Notes: generated by a model not told the origin, from the sequence alone. A stretch of DNA of 64,000 bases from Cryomorphaceae bacterium (GCA_016124575.1 WGNM01000012.1:28173-92172); one strand, 5' to 3'. Shown: positions 1 through 8,624, counted from the stretch's first letter. A program made the numbers and translations.

Positions 1-661
1 ACCTGTTTCGATTTATTTCTAAAACGGCTTGTAAGATTACTAGCGGACGTTTCGGGTTTTTCCAATAGCTCAGCATAAAAATAGAACGAGGCGTCTTTTC
101 TGCTTTGGTGTTGAAGAAAACGGATTTATCGACGAGGTTCGGAACGATTGAGTGCTTCAACGATCTGCCTGCGAACCGCTCGACATCGTTTGCGAGAGCT
201 TGCGAGACGAAGATGAAATGCAGACGTTCATCGGTAAAAATGCGTTTGATGCGGGTGAGGGGTTTGGTGGAGTGGAAATTGAAGTGAAAGGCGCTCCAGT
301 GTTCGCTCACACTTATCCGCAATTGAACTGTGCGGAGAAACCTGAAATAGGTCAAAAGCGGATAGGAAATATGAAAGTGAAGGTGGTCGTAATTTTTCAG
401 ACGATAAACGAACTTCAAGTAATACCACAATAATAAACCCGTAACGAATTCAATGATCCTCCAACTTCGGGTAGGTATCGACATCAAAAATGCTCGCTCA
501 CGATCTTGTAGCTTTCGCGTAATCTGAAAAGGACCAGAAGTGACTTGTAAATGGAGCACATCATACTCACCTTCACTGGCTTCAATCTGACGCTGAATCC
601 AAAGAGCTTCCTTTGGATTCTTATCTGATGGATACCACGATGTGATGTGAAGCGTGCGCAT
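1..661 (-). CDS. Glycosyltransferase family 4, N-terminal part (cut by window edge)
   Basis: The minus-strand frame is open from an ATG at 661 to the window edge, about 220 codons. It begins MRTLHITSWYPSDKNPKEAL, typical of GT-B fold GT4 glycosyltransferases of Bacteroidota. SEHWSAF near residue 118 and a later VPNLVD followed by F fit the acceptor domain and interdomain linker of the family. The segment near the edge (SYWKNPKRP) looks like the start of the nucleotide-sugar domain, whose catalytic E-x7-E lies outside the window. Such enzymes act in the cytoplasm, moving a sugar from a nucleotide donor to a lipid or glycan acceptor; the substrate cannot be told. GACTTTTG lies 4 bases upstream of the ATG, a near match to the -7 promoter element. 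The coding strand also contains an 18-base sequence (312-329) recurring in the hairpin at 1751-1809. Confidence 0.85.
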   Translation of the reverse strand, partial: MRTLHITSWYPSDKNPKEALWIQRQIEASEGEYDVLHLQVTSGPFQITRKLQDRERAFLMSIPTRSWRIIEFVTGLLLWYYLKFVYRLKNYDHLHFHISYPLLTYFRFLRTVQLRISVSEHWSAFHFNFHSTKPLTRIKRIFTDERLHFIFVSQALANDVERFAGRSLKHSIVPNLVDKSVFFNTKAEKTPRSIFMLSYWKNPKRPLVILQAVLEINRNR

Positions 662-753
662 CCGACAAAAGTCGAGAAAAAAGCGAATGAACCCATTTTT
701 AAAAGCTTCGCAATTGATAGCTAAAAAGGGTCATTCGCTTTTGGGAGAGATTT

Positions 754-1623
754 TTATAAGGCCATTGGTACTTCCATCGCCAAAATTCGGGCGTTGCGTG
801 ATGCAGAAATTTTTAGTTTGTCAACATCCCAAACGCCATAGCCGTCGCGACTTTGAAGTGCCTGATCACCAATTGTAACATCGCCACTCAGGATAAAAAA
901 GTAGACACCGTTTCCAAGACGTTTTATGCTGTAATCGATGCTTTTGCCTTCTTTTAAGTCGGCCATATGAAACCAGGCGTCTTGGTGTATCCAAACTCCT
1001 TCATCGTCGGCATTGGGAGAAAGGATCTGAGCGAATCGATTGTCCATATTTGCAGTCGACAACTTGATTTGGTCATACCTTGGTGTCACCCCTCTCTTAT
1101 TTGGAAAAACCCAAATCTGCAAGAATTTGACTTCTTTGTCTGCATTTTTGTTGTACTCGCTATGCGTAATACCCGTCCCTGCGCTCATCACCTGCAAATC
1201 TCCTTCGCGAATCACTGCAACGTTGCCCATGCTGTCTTTGTGCTCCAAATCACCCTGCAGCGGAATTGAAATGATCTCCATGTTATCATGCGGATGGGTT
1301 GAAAAACCTCGTCCAGGTGCAACGATATCATCATTCAATACTCTCAGCACGCCGAAGTGAACGCGCTCAGGGTTGTTATAGTTGGCGAAACTAAATGTAT
1401 GTCTGGAATTCAACCAACCATGATTCGCTTGTCCACGCGTGTCGGCTTTGTGCAATACACTTTTCATTGTTTTAATCTCCTCATTTGGCAAATGGTTGAA
1501 TCCCACTTGCTCCATTAGTTCGTCATACGTGCTTTTTTCCTTTGCAGGTAACAGCTTCGCAGCCAGCAATGCAGTAGATCCCAGTAGGGTATTCCGCAAG
1601 AAACTTTTTCTGTCCATGGCCAT
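754..1623 (-). CDS. Pirin-family (bicupin) protein with an export-like N-terminus
   Basis: This 289-residue protein has the pirin N-terminal cupin: HTFSFANY, then FSTHPHDNMEIIS with the metal-ligand histidines, then GDLQVMSAGTGITHSEYN. It resembles YhaK-type pirins, some of which have quercetin 2,3-dioxygenase activity in vitro; the physiological substrate is unknown. Unlike ordinary cytosolic pirins it has about 50 extra N-terminal residues, starting MDRKSFLRN and followed by a hydrophobic stretch LLGSTALLAA. This resembles a Tat signal with RK in place of RR. Two ATGs are possible (1623 and 1617); the second places the basic motif closer to the N-terminus. Flanking genes give no operon clue. 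Family assignment is secure; export is inferred. Confidence 0.9.
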   Translation of the reverse strand: MAMDRKSFLRNTLLGSTALLAAKLLPAKEKSTYDELMEQVGFNHLPNEEIKTMKSVLHKADTRGQANHGWLNSRHTFSFANYNNPERVHFGVLRVLNDDIVAPGRGFSTHPHDNMEIISIPLQGDLEHKDSMGNVAVIREGDLQVMSAGTGITHSEYNKNADKEVKFLQIWVFPNKRGVTPRYDQIKLSTANMDNRFAQILSPNADDEGVWIHQDAWFHMADLKEGKSIDYSIKRLGNGVYFFILSGDVTIGDQALQSRDGYGVWDVDKLKISASRNARILAMEVPMAL

Positions 1624-1750
1624 TTGTTTGATACAAAGATGCAGGAGTAACGATAAAAAAACATGAAACTATGTTCATGAAATCGATTTCACTAGGTTAC
1701 GAATGTTCAACATCCGTGCTGTACGCACGAGAAATGGATATAAAATAACC

Positions 1751-1809
1751 TATCCGCAATTGAACTTTTCGTTTTATTTCTGGGTCGGTGTATAGTTCAA
1801 TAGCGGATA
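1751..1809. repeat. Intergenic hairpin with 16-base arms
   Basis: Left arm 1751-1766 and right arm 1794-1809 are complementary at 15 of 16 positions, with a 27-base loop. The arm sequence (TATCCGCAATTGAACT) also occurs in the glycosyltransferase gene at 312-329, there with two extra matching bases. It lies 60 bases upstream of the pseudouridine synthase start. It resembles the other hairpins of this window (5011-5172, 8709-8752, 18447-18488), which share ATCCG or CGGAT arms. It has no poly-T tail, so it is not an obvious terminator. Confidence 0.6.
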
Positions 1810-1868
1810 AGTCTCAATGCGCGTTTTTCACATTTAACTTCTTATTTTCGCAACCGTATACCCCCGCC

Positions 1869-3557
1869 ATGAGCGAAAGATCAACGATAGATTCATTTTT
1901 TACAAAGTTCACTTCATCCGTAGATGAGATTGAGCTTCCTCAAAAATTCACTTTTCCGTTCTTTTACTCGCCGCACCCTTTGAGCATGCGAGCTGCTCTT
2001 CAACTTCAGGAGCGACTGGAGAGTGAAGGACTTGGTCATAATTTTGGATTGGAAAATGATGGGGAAGAGGGGGCTTTGGGAAAGATGTTTGGCGTACTTG
2101 TGGTCAAGAATAAGGATGGTGAATTGGGGTATTTGTCGGCGTTTTCGGGTAAACTGGGCGGACAAAATCATCACCAGGGATTTGTCCCTCCCGTTTTTGA
2201 CATCCTCACTGAAGGTGGATTTTTTCTCAAAGAAGAAGAAGTACTGAACAGACTAAACAGGGAGATAGAAGCAATTGAAAACGACCCGCAATTCCGCTTC
2301 GCAATTGAAGAATACAATGATGAACGACTGACAGCTGATGTAGAACTTAAACTTCTGAACGACGCTTTCAAAGCATCGCGAAAAATACGAAAGGCAGAAC
2401 GCGCCTCCATGGAAGGGATGACTGACCTGGAAGTAACGGAGATGCAAGAGCGCCACCGCCTCGAAAGTTTAACCCAACAATTCGAGATCAAGGCCAAAGA
2501 TGAATACTGGAAGAATCGGTTGGAAGGATTTAAAGAGAAGGTGGTGCAGTTTTCGTCGCGCATTGAAGCCATGAAAAATGAGCGCAAACTGCGTTCAGGT
2601 GCGTTGCAACAGCAGTTGTTTGATTCGTATTATTTCCTTAACAGTCGCCTAGAAGAGAAGAGTCTGGCTGATATTTTTCAAAAAGGTGGATTGGATCAAC
2701 CGCCCGCCGGAGCAGGGGAGTGCGCTGCACCAAAGCTGCTGCACTTCGCTTTTAAGAACGATTTGAAGCCGATTGCATTGGCTGAATTTTGGTGGGGTTT
2801 GTCGCCATCTTCTGAAGTAAGAAAGCACAAGCAGTACTATACTGCATGCAAAGGTAAGTGCGAGCCAATACTCACTCACATGCTCGAAGGGGTAGACATG
2901 GATGCGAACCCGATGCTCAGCGGACCTGAAGCAGGAATCGAGATCGAAGTGGTATTTGAAGATGATCATCTGGCGGTGGTAAACAAACCCGCCGATTTGT
3001 TGGCGGTGCCTGGCAAGAACGTCGAAGAGTCGGTGTTCACGCACATGAAGAATAGGTATCCTAACGCCACCGGTCCGCTCACTGTGCACCGTTTGGATAT
3101 GGCCACATCTGGTTTGATGCTTATCGCGAAATCAGATGCTGCTCATAAGTCTCTGCAACGTCAATTCATAAAGCGGATCATCAAGAAAAGATATGTTGCT
3201 GTGCTCGATGGCGAAGTCGATAAAACATCGGGAACCATCGATCTTCCTTTGCGCGTGGATCTTTTCGATCGTCCGCGTCAAATGGTTTGTGAAGAGCACG
3301 GACGTGCAGCAGTTACCCATTGGGAATTGATAGAACTGAAAGAAGGGAAGTCGAGGGTGTATTTTTACCCAATCACTGGAAGAACGCATCAGTTGCGTGT
3401 GCACTCAGCCCATCCTCAAGGGTTGAACATCCCGATAATTGGTGATGATTTATACGGAACAAAGAGCAATCGTTTGCACCTGCACGCAGAACGCATCGAA
3501 TTTATTCATCCTTTGAAAGGCAATCGGATGGTTGTGCAGATTGATGCTCCTTTTTAA
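1869..3557 (+). CDS. RluA-family RNA pseudouridine synthase with long N-terminal extension
   Basis: The C-terminal 220 residues are an RluA-type pseudouridine synthase: VVNKPADLLAVPG, HRLDMATSG with catalytic Asp410, KRYVAVLDG, and GRTHQLRVH near the end. It isomerises uridines in rRNA or tRNA in the cytoplasm; the exact target is unknown. The first 330 or so residues are a long extension rich in charged helix (a predicted coiled coil around residues 130-270), seen in the Bacteroidota subgroup of this family; it could bind RNA or the ribosome. An upstream in-frame ATG at 1788 lies inside the hairpin, so the ATG at 1869 (MSERSTIDS) is preferred; TATTTTCG at 1853-1860 is a promoter-like element just before it. 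Confidence 0.9.
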   Translation: MSERSTIDSFFTKFTSSVDEIELPQKFTFPFFYSPHPLSMRAALQLQERLESEGLGHNFGLENDGEEGALGKMFGVLVVKNKDGELGYLSAFSGKLGGQNHHQGFVPPVFDILTEGGFFLKEEEVLNRLNREIEAIENDPQFRFAIEEYNDERLTADVELKLLNDAFKASRKIRKAERASMEGMTDLEVTEMQERHRLESLTQQFEIKAKDEYWKNRLEGFKEKVVQFSSRIEAMKNERKLRSGALQQQLFDSYYFLNSRLEEKSLADIFQKGGLDQPPAGAGECAAPKLLHFAFKNDLKPIALAEFWWGLSPSSEVRKHKQYYTACKGKCEPILTHMLEGVDMDANPMLSGPEAGIEIEVVFEDDHLAVVNKPADLLAVPGKNVEESVFTHMKNRYPNATGPLTVHRLDMATSGLMLIAKSDAAHKSLQRQFIKRIIKKRYVAVLDGEVDKTSGTIDLPLRVDLFDRPRQMVCEEHGRAAVTHWELIELKEGKSRVYFYPITGRTHQLRVHSAHPQGLNIPIIGDDLYGTKSNRLHLHAERIEFIHPLKGNRMVVQIDAPF

Positions 3558-3617
3558 TGTTATCTTCGCTTCGAAGGATCTATTTATAATTTTTATGGGT
3601 AGATTGAATGTCCGAAA

Positions 3618-4280
3618 ATGAAAGAATTTTTAAAGAAAATACCTGTTGTAAAGGCGCTTTCAAAGCTAGTCGCTGGAAAAAAACAATTCGCTGGCAGTAA
3701 GGCTTATTGGGAGAATCGGTATAAAACGGGTGGACATTCAGGAGCGGGGTCGTACAATAATTTGGCGCTTTTTAAGGCCGAAGTACTCAACAAATTTGTC
3801 GTCGATCACCAAATAAAATCTGTTATCGAATTCGGCAGTGGAGATGGCAATCAATTGAAGTTGTTCCAGTTCCCTTTATACACTGGCGTGGACGTGAGCC
3901 ATGCTGCGATTGAACAGTGCAAGCGAATTTTTGCTGGAGACGAAACAAAGAGGTTCGTACAAAGTGCATCATTTACTCCAACATCCGCCGATATGGCGCT
4001 AAGCTTAGATGTTATTTATCACCTCGTTGAAGATGTAGTTTTTGATTCCTACATGCGTCAGTTGTTCGAAAGCGGTGAGCGTTTTGTGATCGTTTATTCG
4101 AGCAATTATGAAGATGATGGGACGTATGCTTCGCATGTAAGACCTCGCAAATTCACCGAATGGGTTGAGAAGAATACCTCATTTCGCTTGTTGGAAATGA
4201 TTCCAAATGCTTTTCCGTTCGATGCAGAAAAGCCTGAATCAACCTCTTTTGCAGACTTCTATATTTACGAGCGGAAGTAA
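3618..4280 (+). CDS. Class I SAM-dependent methyltransferase
   Basis: This 220-residue cytosolic protein has the Rossmann SAM-binding motif I VIEFGSGDGNQL at about residue 73, followed by TGVDVSHAAIEQC, whose acidic residue should bind the SAM ribose. MALSLDVIYHLVED is the motif IV region. The N-terminal pattern YWENRYKTGGHSGAGSYN is shared with methyltransferases often encoded near glycan biosynthesis genes, but no such cluster is visible here apart from the glycosyltransferase 3 kb away. The acceptor is unknown. TATCTTCG (3561-3568) may be its promoter. The ATG at 3618 is the only sensible start. Confidence 0.85.
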   Translation: MKEFLKKIPVVKALSKLVAGKKQFAGSKAYWENRYKTGGHSGAGSYNNLALFKAEVLNKFVVDHQIKSVIEFGSGDGNQLKLFQFPLYTGVDVSHAAIEQCKRIFAGDETKRFVQSASFTPTSADMALSLDVIYHLVEDVVFDSYMRQLFESGERFVIVYSSNYEDDGTYASHVRPRKFTEWVEKNTSFRLLEMIPNAFPFDAEKPESTSFADFYIYERK

Positions 4281-4289
4281 AAGATTAAT

Positions 4290-4940
4290 CTATTTGAACG
4301 GCACCGCTTCCACATACACCCTCGTCATCAAACTATCAAACAGCAGCTCGTCGTACCACATGTAGTCGAATCGTTCGGCGTTGAACCAGGTGAGGCCGTC
4401 TTGATAGTCGTCGTGGTAGTCGTAAGGGTCGGCGAAAATGATGACGTCGTCTGATAGCGTTTCTGTTGTCCGTGTGTCATATCCGACAACTAAAACCCAA
4501 TGTCCGCCCCAATCACTCCACTCAACAAGTGTGGGTTCTCCTTTTGCAAGCTTCTTTTGAAGCATTTCCAGCGAACCGTTTTCACTCCATTTGGCCGCAA
4601 ATCCGTTGGCGTTCAGCCAGTTTTCGATGGCTTCAGGTGTGGTTCCAACTTCTTCGTTTGTGCCCATTTCACGACCAATGGCAATGTCGTCGCCATCTTT
4701 ACCATGATAACGAAGCAAAGTCACCACTGCCGACGGTCCGCAGGTGTAATCGGTTGTTTGCTGGTATGAGTTGGATTTCAGGAATGTCAATCCTGGTGCT
4801 TCGGGGTTGAAGTTGTGAATATAATAGGCGTTGCCAGATGTTTCGGCTTGCTCAGGTTCAGGTATTGGAGATGGTTCTGTGTGCGACAGACATCCTGCGA
4901 GAAGCAGTGCGATGGAGGAGAAGAAATGTTTAGGACGCAT
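4290..4940 (-). CDS. C39-like papain-fold peptidase lipoprotein
   Basis: The 216-residue product starts with a lipoprotein signal (lipobox LLAGC, Cys17), so it should be a membrane-anchored periplasmic protein. A peptidase C39-like domain follows: TTDYTCGPSAVV with the nucleophile Cys, GGHWVLVVGYD with the catalytic His, and FADPYDYHDD with the acidic residue. Members resemble the protease domain of double-glycine leader peptidases but are free-standing; many have no known substrate, and some may be cross-linking or inactive enzymes. The three active-site positions appear intact. Upstream lies a 270-base region with two hairpins that could affect expression. Confidence 0.8.
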   Translation of the reverse strand: MRPKHFFSSIALLLAGCLSHTEPSPIPEPEQAETSGNAYYIHNFNPEAPGLTFLKSNSYQQTTDYTCGPSAVVTLLRYHGKDGDDIAIGREMGTNEEVGTTPEAIENWLNANGFAAKWSENGSLEMLQKKLAKGEPTLVEWSDWGGHWVLVVGYDTRTTETLSDDVIIFADPYDYHDDYQDGLTWFNAERFDYMWYDELLFDSLMTRVYVEAVPFK

Positions 4941-5010
4941 TGCAGTGGATTGTGTGTTGAAGGTAAGGAGGAACGAGGGATGGTTGGATTTTATGCCGAT
5001 TTTCTAGAAT

Positions 5011-5172
5011 TTATTTTATCCGTATGTCTGCAAAAATTGATTTTTTGCAAACAAACGTATAATTTAATGTTCTGATATACAGATTGTTATGATTTTTTCA
5101 TGAATCACATGTATGTGATTAAAAATTATACGGATGCTTACAAAATTGTGTGTTTTGCAAACATCCGTATAA
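5011..5172. repeat. Composite of two hairpins around a central palindrome
   Basis: Two members of the window's hairpin family sit in tandem. Element 1 (about 5011-5066) is imperfect, with TTATCCGTATG on the left and CGTATAATTT on the right around TGCAAAAATTGATTTTTTGCA. Element 2 is near perfect: arms 5126-5145 and 5153-5172, 18 of 20 paired, with TACGGATG opposite CATCCGTA. Between them is an exact palindrome with 8-base arms (5103-5120, AATCACAT-GT-ATGTGATT). The block separates the C39-like lipoprotein gene (upstream side) from the 3' end of the 5210-5764 lipoprotein gene. Confidence 0.65.
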
Positions 5173-5209
5173 AATATAAAATATCGGAAAAGCCCAATAA
5201 ATCTTGAGC

Positions 5210-5764
5210 TTACTGAATAGTAGCGTCGAAAACAACCTCTACGTCGGTCTCCCCAATGCCACAGGTGCCATCTTTAATTCCTGGCTGGTGCTTCAAGACA
5301 ACTGTCACTGTGCCTTGTGAGGCCAATCCGGTGGTCCACTGACTTTCTAGCCCGATTTCGTATGTGCCGTCGGTATCGGTGCGGACAATAGTAGCATCAG
5401 CGCCGGCGACGTCGAAACAGAAAAGGTGCTCATCGCCTTCAGCCAATACTTCATTCGATATGGTATCGATGGGAGTAACGGTTTCATTTAACAACAATAT
5501 GGTGCACTGGTAGGTGGTTCCTGCCGCTAAAACGATGTCGTCGAAGATGTCTGGACTCTGTCCGCCTTCACCATCAGGATCGCGAAACACTGCTTCTGTA
5601 TCGGCAGCCATGCCGTCGATATCAGTAAACATGAGTTTCACTGTGGTGATCACTTCTTCTTCATTCACGATTGGTGGAGTTTCCACTTCGTCTTTGTCTT
5701 TTTTACATCCAACAATTCCAAGAATCATTACAAGGATGGTGATTGGTAATTTGAAAGTCTTCAT
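5210..5764 (-). CDS. Lipoprotein partner of a TonB receptor
   Basis: The 184-residue product has a lipoprotein signal (ILGIVGCKKDKDE, Cys20) and a linker rich in acidic residues. The rest is a beta-rich domain with TTVKLMFTD, AAGTTYQCTILLLNET and EGDEHLFCFDV. The pattern matches a Bacteroidota family encoded directly downstream of TonB-dependent receptors and usually auto-named a type 1 periplasmic-binding-fold protein; I know of no proven function. It lies 126 bases downstream of the receptor on the same strand, so co-transcription is likely. A role in capturing or handing over the receptor's ligand is inference. Confidence 0.7.
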   Translation of the reverse strand: MKTFKLPITILVMILGIVGCKKDKDEVETPPIVNEEEVITTVKLMFTDIDGMAADTEAVFRDPDGEGGQSPDIFDDIVLAAGTTYQCTILLLNETVTPIDTISNEVLAEGDEHLFCFDVAGADATIVRTDTDGTYEIGLESQWTTGLASQGTVTVVLKHQPGIKDGTCGIGETDVEVVFDATIQ

Positions 5765-5890
5765 TTTTGTGTTGTTTAAGGATCTCTATTGAGTGAATTG
5801 AATCTGGAAGGGCCGGTTGCCGCCGTGCTCTTCCTCTTTTTTTTGGGACTTGAGGTGGACCTCTGAATGACAGGTGTTTCATCTGTTTTC

Positions 5891-8191
5891 TTATTTGGTG
5901 ATGGATAGTTTCAAGTGAAGTGTGATGTTAATTCCTTGATCATCAGCGAAGTAACGTAGCCTGTTTAAATAATCACGGTAACGTGTATTCAGGGCGTTGT
6001 TGATGCCGATTCCTGCAGAAAAGAATTGCTTTTTGATGTTGAAATCTCTGCCGGCAAAGAGGTTGAGGAGGACATATCCTTTGGGCGGTGCAACGTAGTC
6101 GGAATTGTCGTCGTATAGCCGCTGTTCATTGACAAATAGGGCTGAAAAGCCATACATCAGTCCTTGGCTATTTTGCCGTAATATCTTGTGCGTCATTCTA
6201 TTGGCTGGCATCATTGGCAAATAAGTGCCGTCAGCTCGCTTCCCTTTTAGCATCGATGCGGTAAGTTGATAGCTGATTTTCTTGTTCAGCTTCTGGACGA
6301 AATTTAGATCTATACCAACGATTTGTGCTGCTGTTTGTCGGTAGTTGAACACTGGAAATGCTCCTCTGATGGTCAACTCAGGCTGATCGCCGGGTTGCAG
6401 GTAGATGAAGTTATTGAAGGCATTGAGGTACATGTCGGCGATGAGGTGACTGCTTTTCGTTCGCCATACAAATCCAAGGCTGATGTGCTTCAACTGTTCT
6501 TCAGTCAGGGTAGTATCGCCGTACTCAATGGCTGCAGCGCCGTGATGCAATCCAGCACTATACAGTTCATTCACTGTGGGTGGCCTCCAAGCATGTCCGC
6601 CTCGCAATGTCAATGTAGTGGTTTCTGTTGTCCGATAAGCCACAGCAGCTGTTCCCGCTAAGCCTTGGTATTGGTAATCGGGGGCTATAACGTCGTTGCC
6701 CAATCGTCGGTAAATGGTTTGATGTGTGCGGTCATAACGGATTCCGACCTCAACGGCCATGCGGTAATCGCTCGATGTCCATTTCTGAATACCAAATCCA
6801 CCAACGGTGTTTCTAACGTAATTGGGTATGAATAGTCGTCCTTCGAAGGTGTTTTCTTGGTTCATTCCTGTCACACCTCCTACAAAGACATTTCGTTTGT
6901 TCTTCGAATATCTATTCCATTGTAAATCAGCAATTAATGTGGTGATTTCGAGATTTAGAGCGGGTATGTTAAGCGCTGCCAATGAGTCGTTCAAGGGTTC
7001 GTCTATGTCGTATTCTTGCCTCAAATTGTACTGTCTCGACAATTGTAAACTCAAGGTTGATTGCTTGGTCGTTTTCGAGAGTTTTAACTTGCTAACTTCG
7101 TGATTGATAATTTGATAAGGTCTGCCAATGGCGTAAAGAAAGGTGTCGGGTGCTTGCGGTTTATCAGCCAATAGGGCGTTGTTTAAATCGGTCAGGTTAC
7201 CGATGTGTGCGCCTGAAAAAATTCCGACTTTGCTATTAACTTGGCTGTAGTAAAGGTCGGCAACAATGGTTTGATATTGGTATTTTCCTGTTAAAGCGAA
7301 GTTTAATTCTCCGCTGCCTGTATTGTTTAGATAATAGTTGGGTGTCTTTGTGTTTCCGCTTCTGAAGCCGCTTCCTTGCGCGCGTAGGTTGACGTGATGG
7401 CGTTTGCCAAAGCCGCCTTCAACGCTGAGCGATGTGCTTGCAGATCGTCCGTTGGATTGGCCAGACAAATTCACATCAGCTTTTAGTGAGTCCGACAATG
7501 GAGCGGGTACCATGCGGATAACTCCTCCTATGGCGTCGGATCCGTATTGAATGGTGCCTGCATTTTTAACGACTTCAATGCTACTAACGGCATTGACATC
7601 CGTTTCAGGTGCATGCTCGCTGCCCCATTGCTGCGATTCAAGGCGAACGTCGTTGTTCACAATTATTACACGATTGCCAACCATCCCGTGAATCATGGGT
7701 TTCCCAATGGTGCTGCCGGTGCGCAATACGTTCAAGCCGACCACATTTTCGAGTTTATCGGCCAGTGTAGTGCCGTCGAAAACAATGGCGCCGACTTTTA
7801 TTTGATCCATCCGTTCCAAGAAAAACTCTGGGGCTTCAACTGTTTCAATTTCAGCACTTTCCAGTATCTCTGGGTGTATTTCAGGGAACAGGTTCAAGGT
7901 CTGATTGCCTGTAAGTTCTACCGCAGTAGCAGGTAGGCGCGTACCGATATAGCTGAGGTTGAGAATGTAATTCCCCCTGCACAATCTGTCGATGGTGTAA
8001 TAGCCAAGGCTGTCGGTCACCGTTCCTCTTTTCAGCGATGCGATGTACACGTGGGCGTAGGCAAGCGGTTGTTGGTCGTGTTCATCGACCACACGTCCGC
8101 TCAAAATATACTGACATTCAGTATCTTGCGAGAATCCGATTAGCGCGGTAGCGCAGATGCTGAACAGCAGCAAGAGTCGTTTATGCGACAT
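5891..8191 (-). CDS. TonB-dependent outer-membrane receptor
   Basis: This 766-residue protein has a signal peptide (ending about CATALIGFS), then a carboxypeptidase-regulatory-like domain (YILSGRVVDEHDQQPLAY), a plug domain (about residues 125-235, with PMIHGMVGNRVIIVNNDVR and SSIEVVKNAGTIQYG) and a C-terminal 22-strand barrel ending in LHLKLSITK. It should import a ligand across the outer membrane using TonB energy. The plug MIHGM-NRV-I-N pattern and the His-rich membrane protein encoded just upstream resemble loci for divalent-metal (zinc or copper) uptake in Bacteroidota. The metal is not shown by the sequence. Gene order is His-rich protein, receptor, lipoprotein. Confidence 0.9.
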   Translation of the reverse strand: MSHKRLLLLFSICATALIGFSQDTECQYILSGRVVDEHDQQPLAYAHVYIASLKRGTVTDSLGYYTIDRLCRGNYILNLSYIGTRLPATAVELTGNQTLNLFPEIHPEILESAEIETVEAPEFFLERMDQIKVGAIVFDGTTLADKLENVVGLNVLRTGSTIGKPMIHGMVGNRVIIVNNDVRLESQQWGSEHAPETDVNAVSSIEVVKNAGTIQYGSDAIGGVIRMVPAPLSDSLKADVNLSGQSNGRSASTSLSVEGGFGKRHHVNLRAQGSGFRSGNTKTPNYYLNNTGSGELNFALTGKYQYQTIVADLYYSQVNSKVGIFSGAHIGNLTDLNNALLADKPQAPDTFLYAIGRPYQIINHEVSKLKLSKTTKQSTLSLQLSRQYNLRQEYDIDEPLNDSLAALNIPALNLEITTLIADLQWNRYSKNKRNVFVGGVTGMNQENTFEGRLFIPNYVRNTVGGFGIQKWTSSDYRMAVEVGIRYDRTHQTIYRRLGNDVIAPDYQYQGLAGTAAVAYRTTETTTLTLRGGHAWRPPTVNELYSAGLHHGAAAIEYGDTTLTEEQLKHISLGFVWRTKSSHLIADMYLNAFNNFIYLQPGDQPELTIRGAFPVFNYRQTAAQIVGIDLNFVQKLNKKISYQLTASMLKGKRADGTYLPMMPANRMTHKILRQNSQGLMYGFSALFVNEQRLYDDNSDYVAPPKGYVLLNLFAGRDFNIKKQFFSAGIGINNALNTRYRDYLNRLRYFADDQGINITLHLKLSITK

Positions 8192-8227
8192 GTTGCACGT
8201 TCAAAAAATAAAAAACAAAAGGGTTTT

Positions 8228-8242
8228 CCTGCACACGGCAGG
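8228..8242. repeat. REP-like inverted repeat (CCTGC / GCAGG)
   Basis: CCTGC and GCAGG arms (8228-8232 and 8238-8242) are followed by GATG, between the His-rich gene and the TonB receptor. The same layout, CCTGCC-AGC-GGCAGG then GATG, occurs at 22658-22672, and a diverged copy sits in coding sequence at 41063-41084. A dispersed repeat family is likely but only three copies are visible. Confidence 0.4.
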
Positions 8243-8258
8243 GATGCGAAAGCTGCGT

Positions 8259-8612
8259 TTAGATAACAGGCGGACCGCGTCCTGTATGGGCTAAGCTTTT
8301 TTCTGATGTTTCAAAGTAAAGATAAAACTCATGAAAAATAGATGAGTTGTCTTCGGTAGTACCGCGAATGGATTTGTATTCGAGGTAATGAAAAGATATG
8401 CTTTGAAGATAATCGCACAGTGAACAGTCATGCGATTCGTCTATCTCGATAATCAATCCCTGCGGAACATCAGTCTCTGATGCTACAACATGATGATGAT
8501 GATCGCAATGGGTAACTTGATGTTCGTGTGAATGCCATAACTCATGCGGTAAAATAGATACCACCAAGCCAACCAAAAGGAAAAGTGCTTTTATACGAGT
8601 GAGTGTGTTCAC
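8259..8612 (-). CDS. Small His/Cys-rich membrane protein of a metal-uptake locus
   Basis: The start is taken as GTG at 8612, giving 117 residues, because TACCTTTG ends exactly 4 bases before it and the signal/transmembrane segment (IKALFLLVGLVVSILP) then falls at the N-terminus. An ATG further upstream (8693) would add 27 unlikely residues. The protein carries HELWHSHEHQ and HCDHHHHV, then DCSLCDY, and ends in GRGPPVI, an ending seen in short Bacteroidota proteins encoded ahead of TonB receptors. The His and Cys clusters face the periplasm if the N-terminal segment is an anchor or signal. They suggest metal sensing or delivery to the receptor; that role is inferred. Confidence 0.7.
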   Translation of the reverse strand: MNTLTRIKALFLLVGLVVSILPHELWHSHEHQVTHCDHHHHVVASETDVPQGLIIEIDESHDCSLCDYLQSISFHYLEYKSIRGTTEDNSSIFHEFYLYFETSEKSLAHTGRGPPVI

Positions 8613-8616
8613 ATGA

Positions 8617-8624
8617 CAAAGGTA
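8617..8624 (-). promoter_or_regulatory. -7 promoter element TACCTTTG before GTG start
   Basis: An exact TAnnTTTG element lies 4 bases upstream of the GTG at 8612. In Bacteroidota this places the transcript start at or next to the start codon. No clear -33 TTTG was found. Confidence 0.55.
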
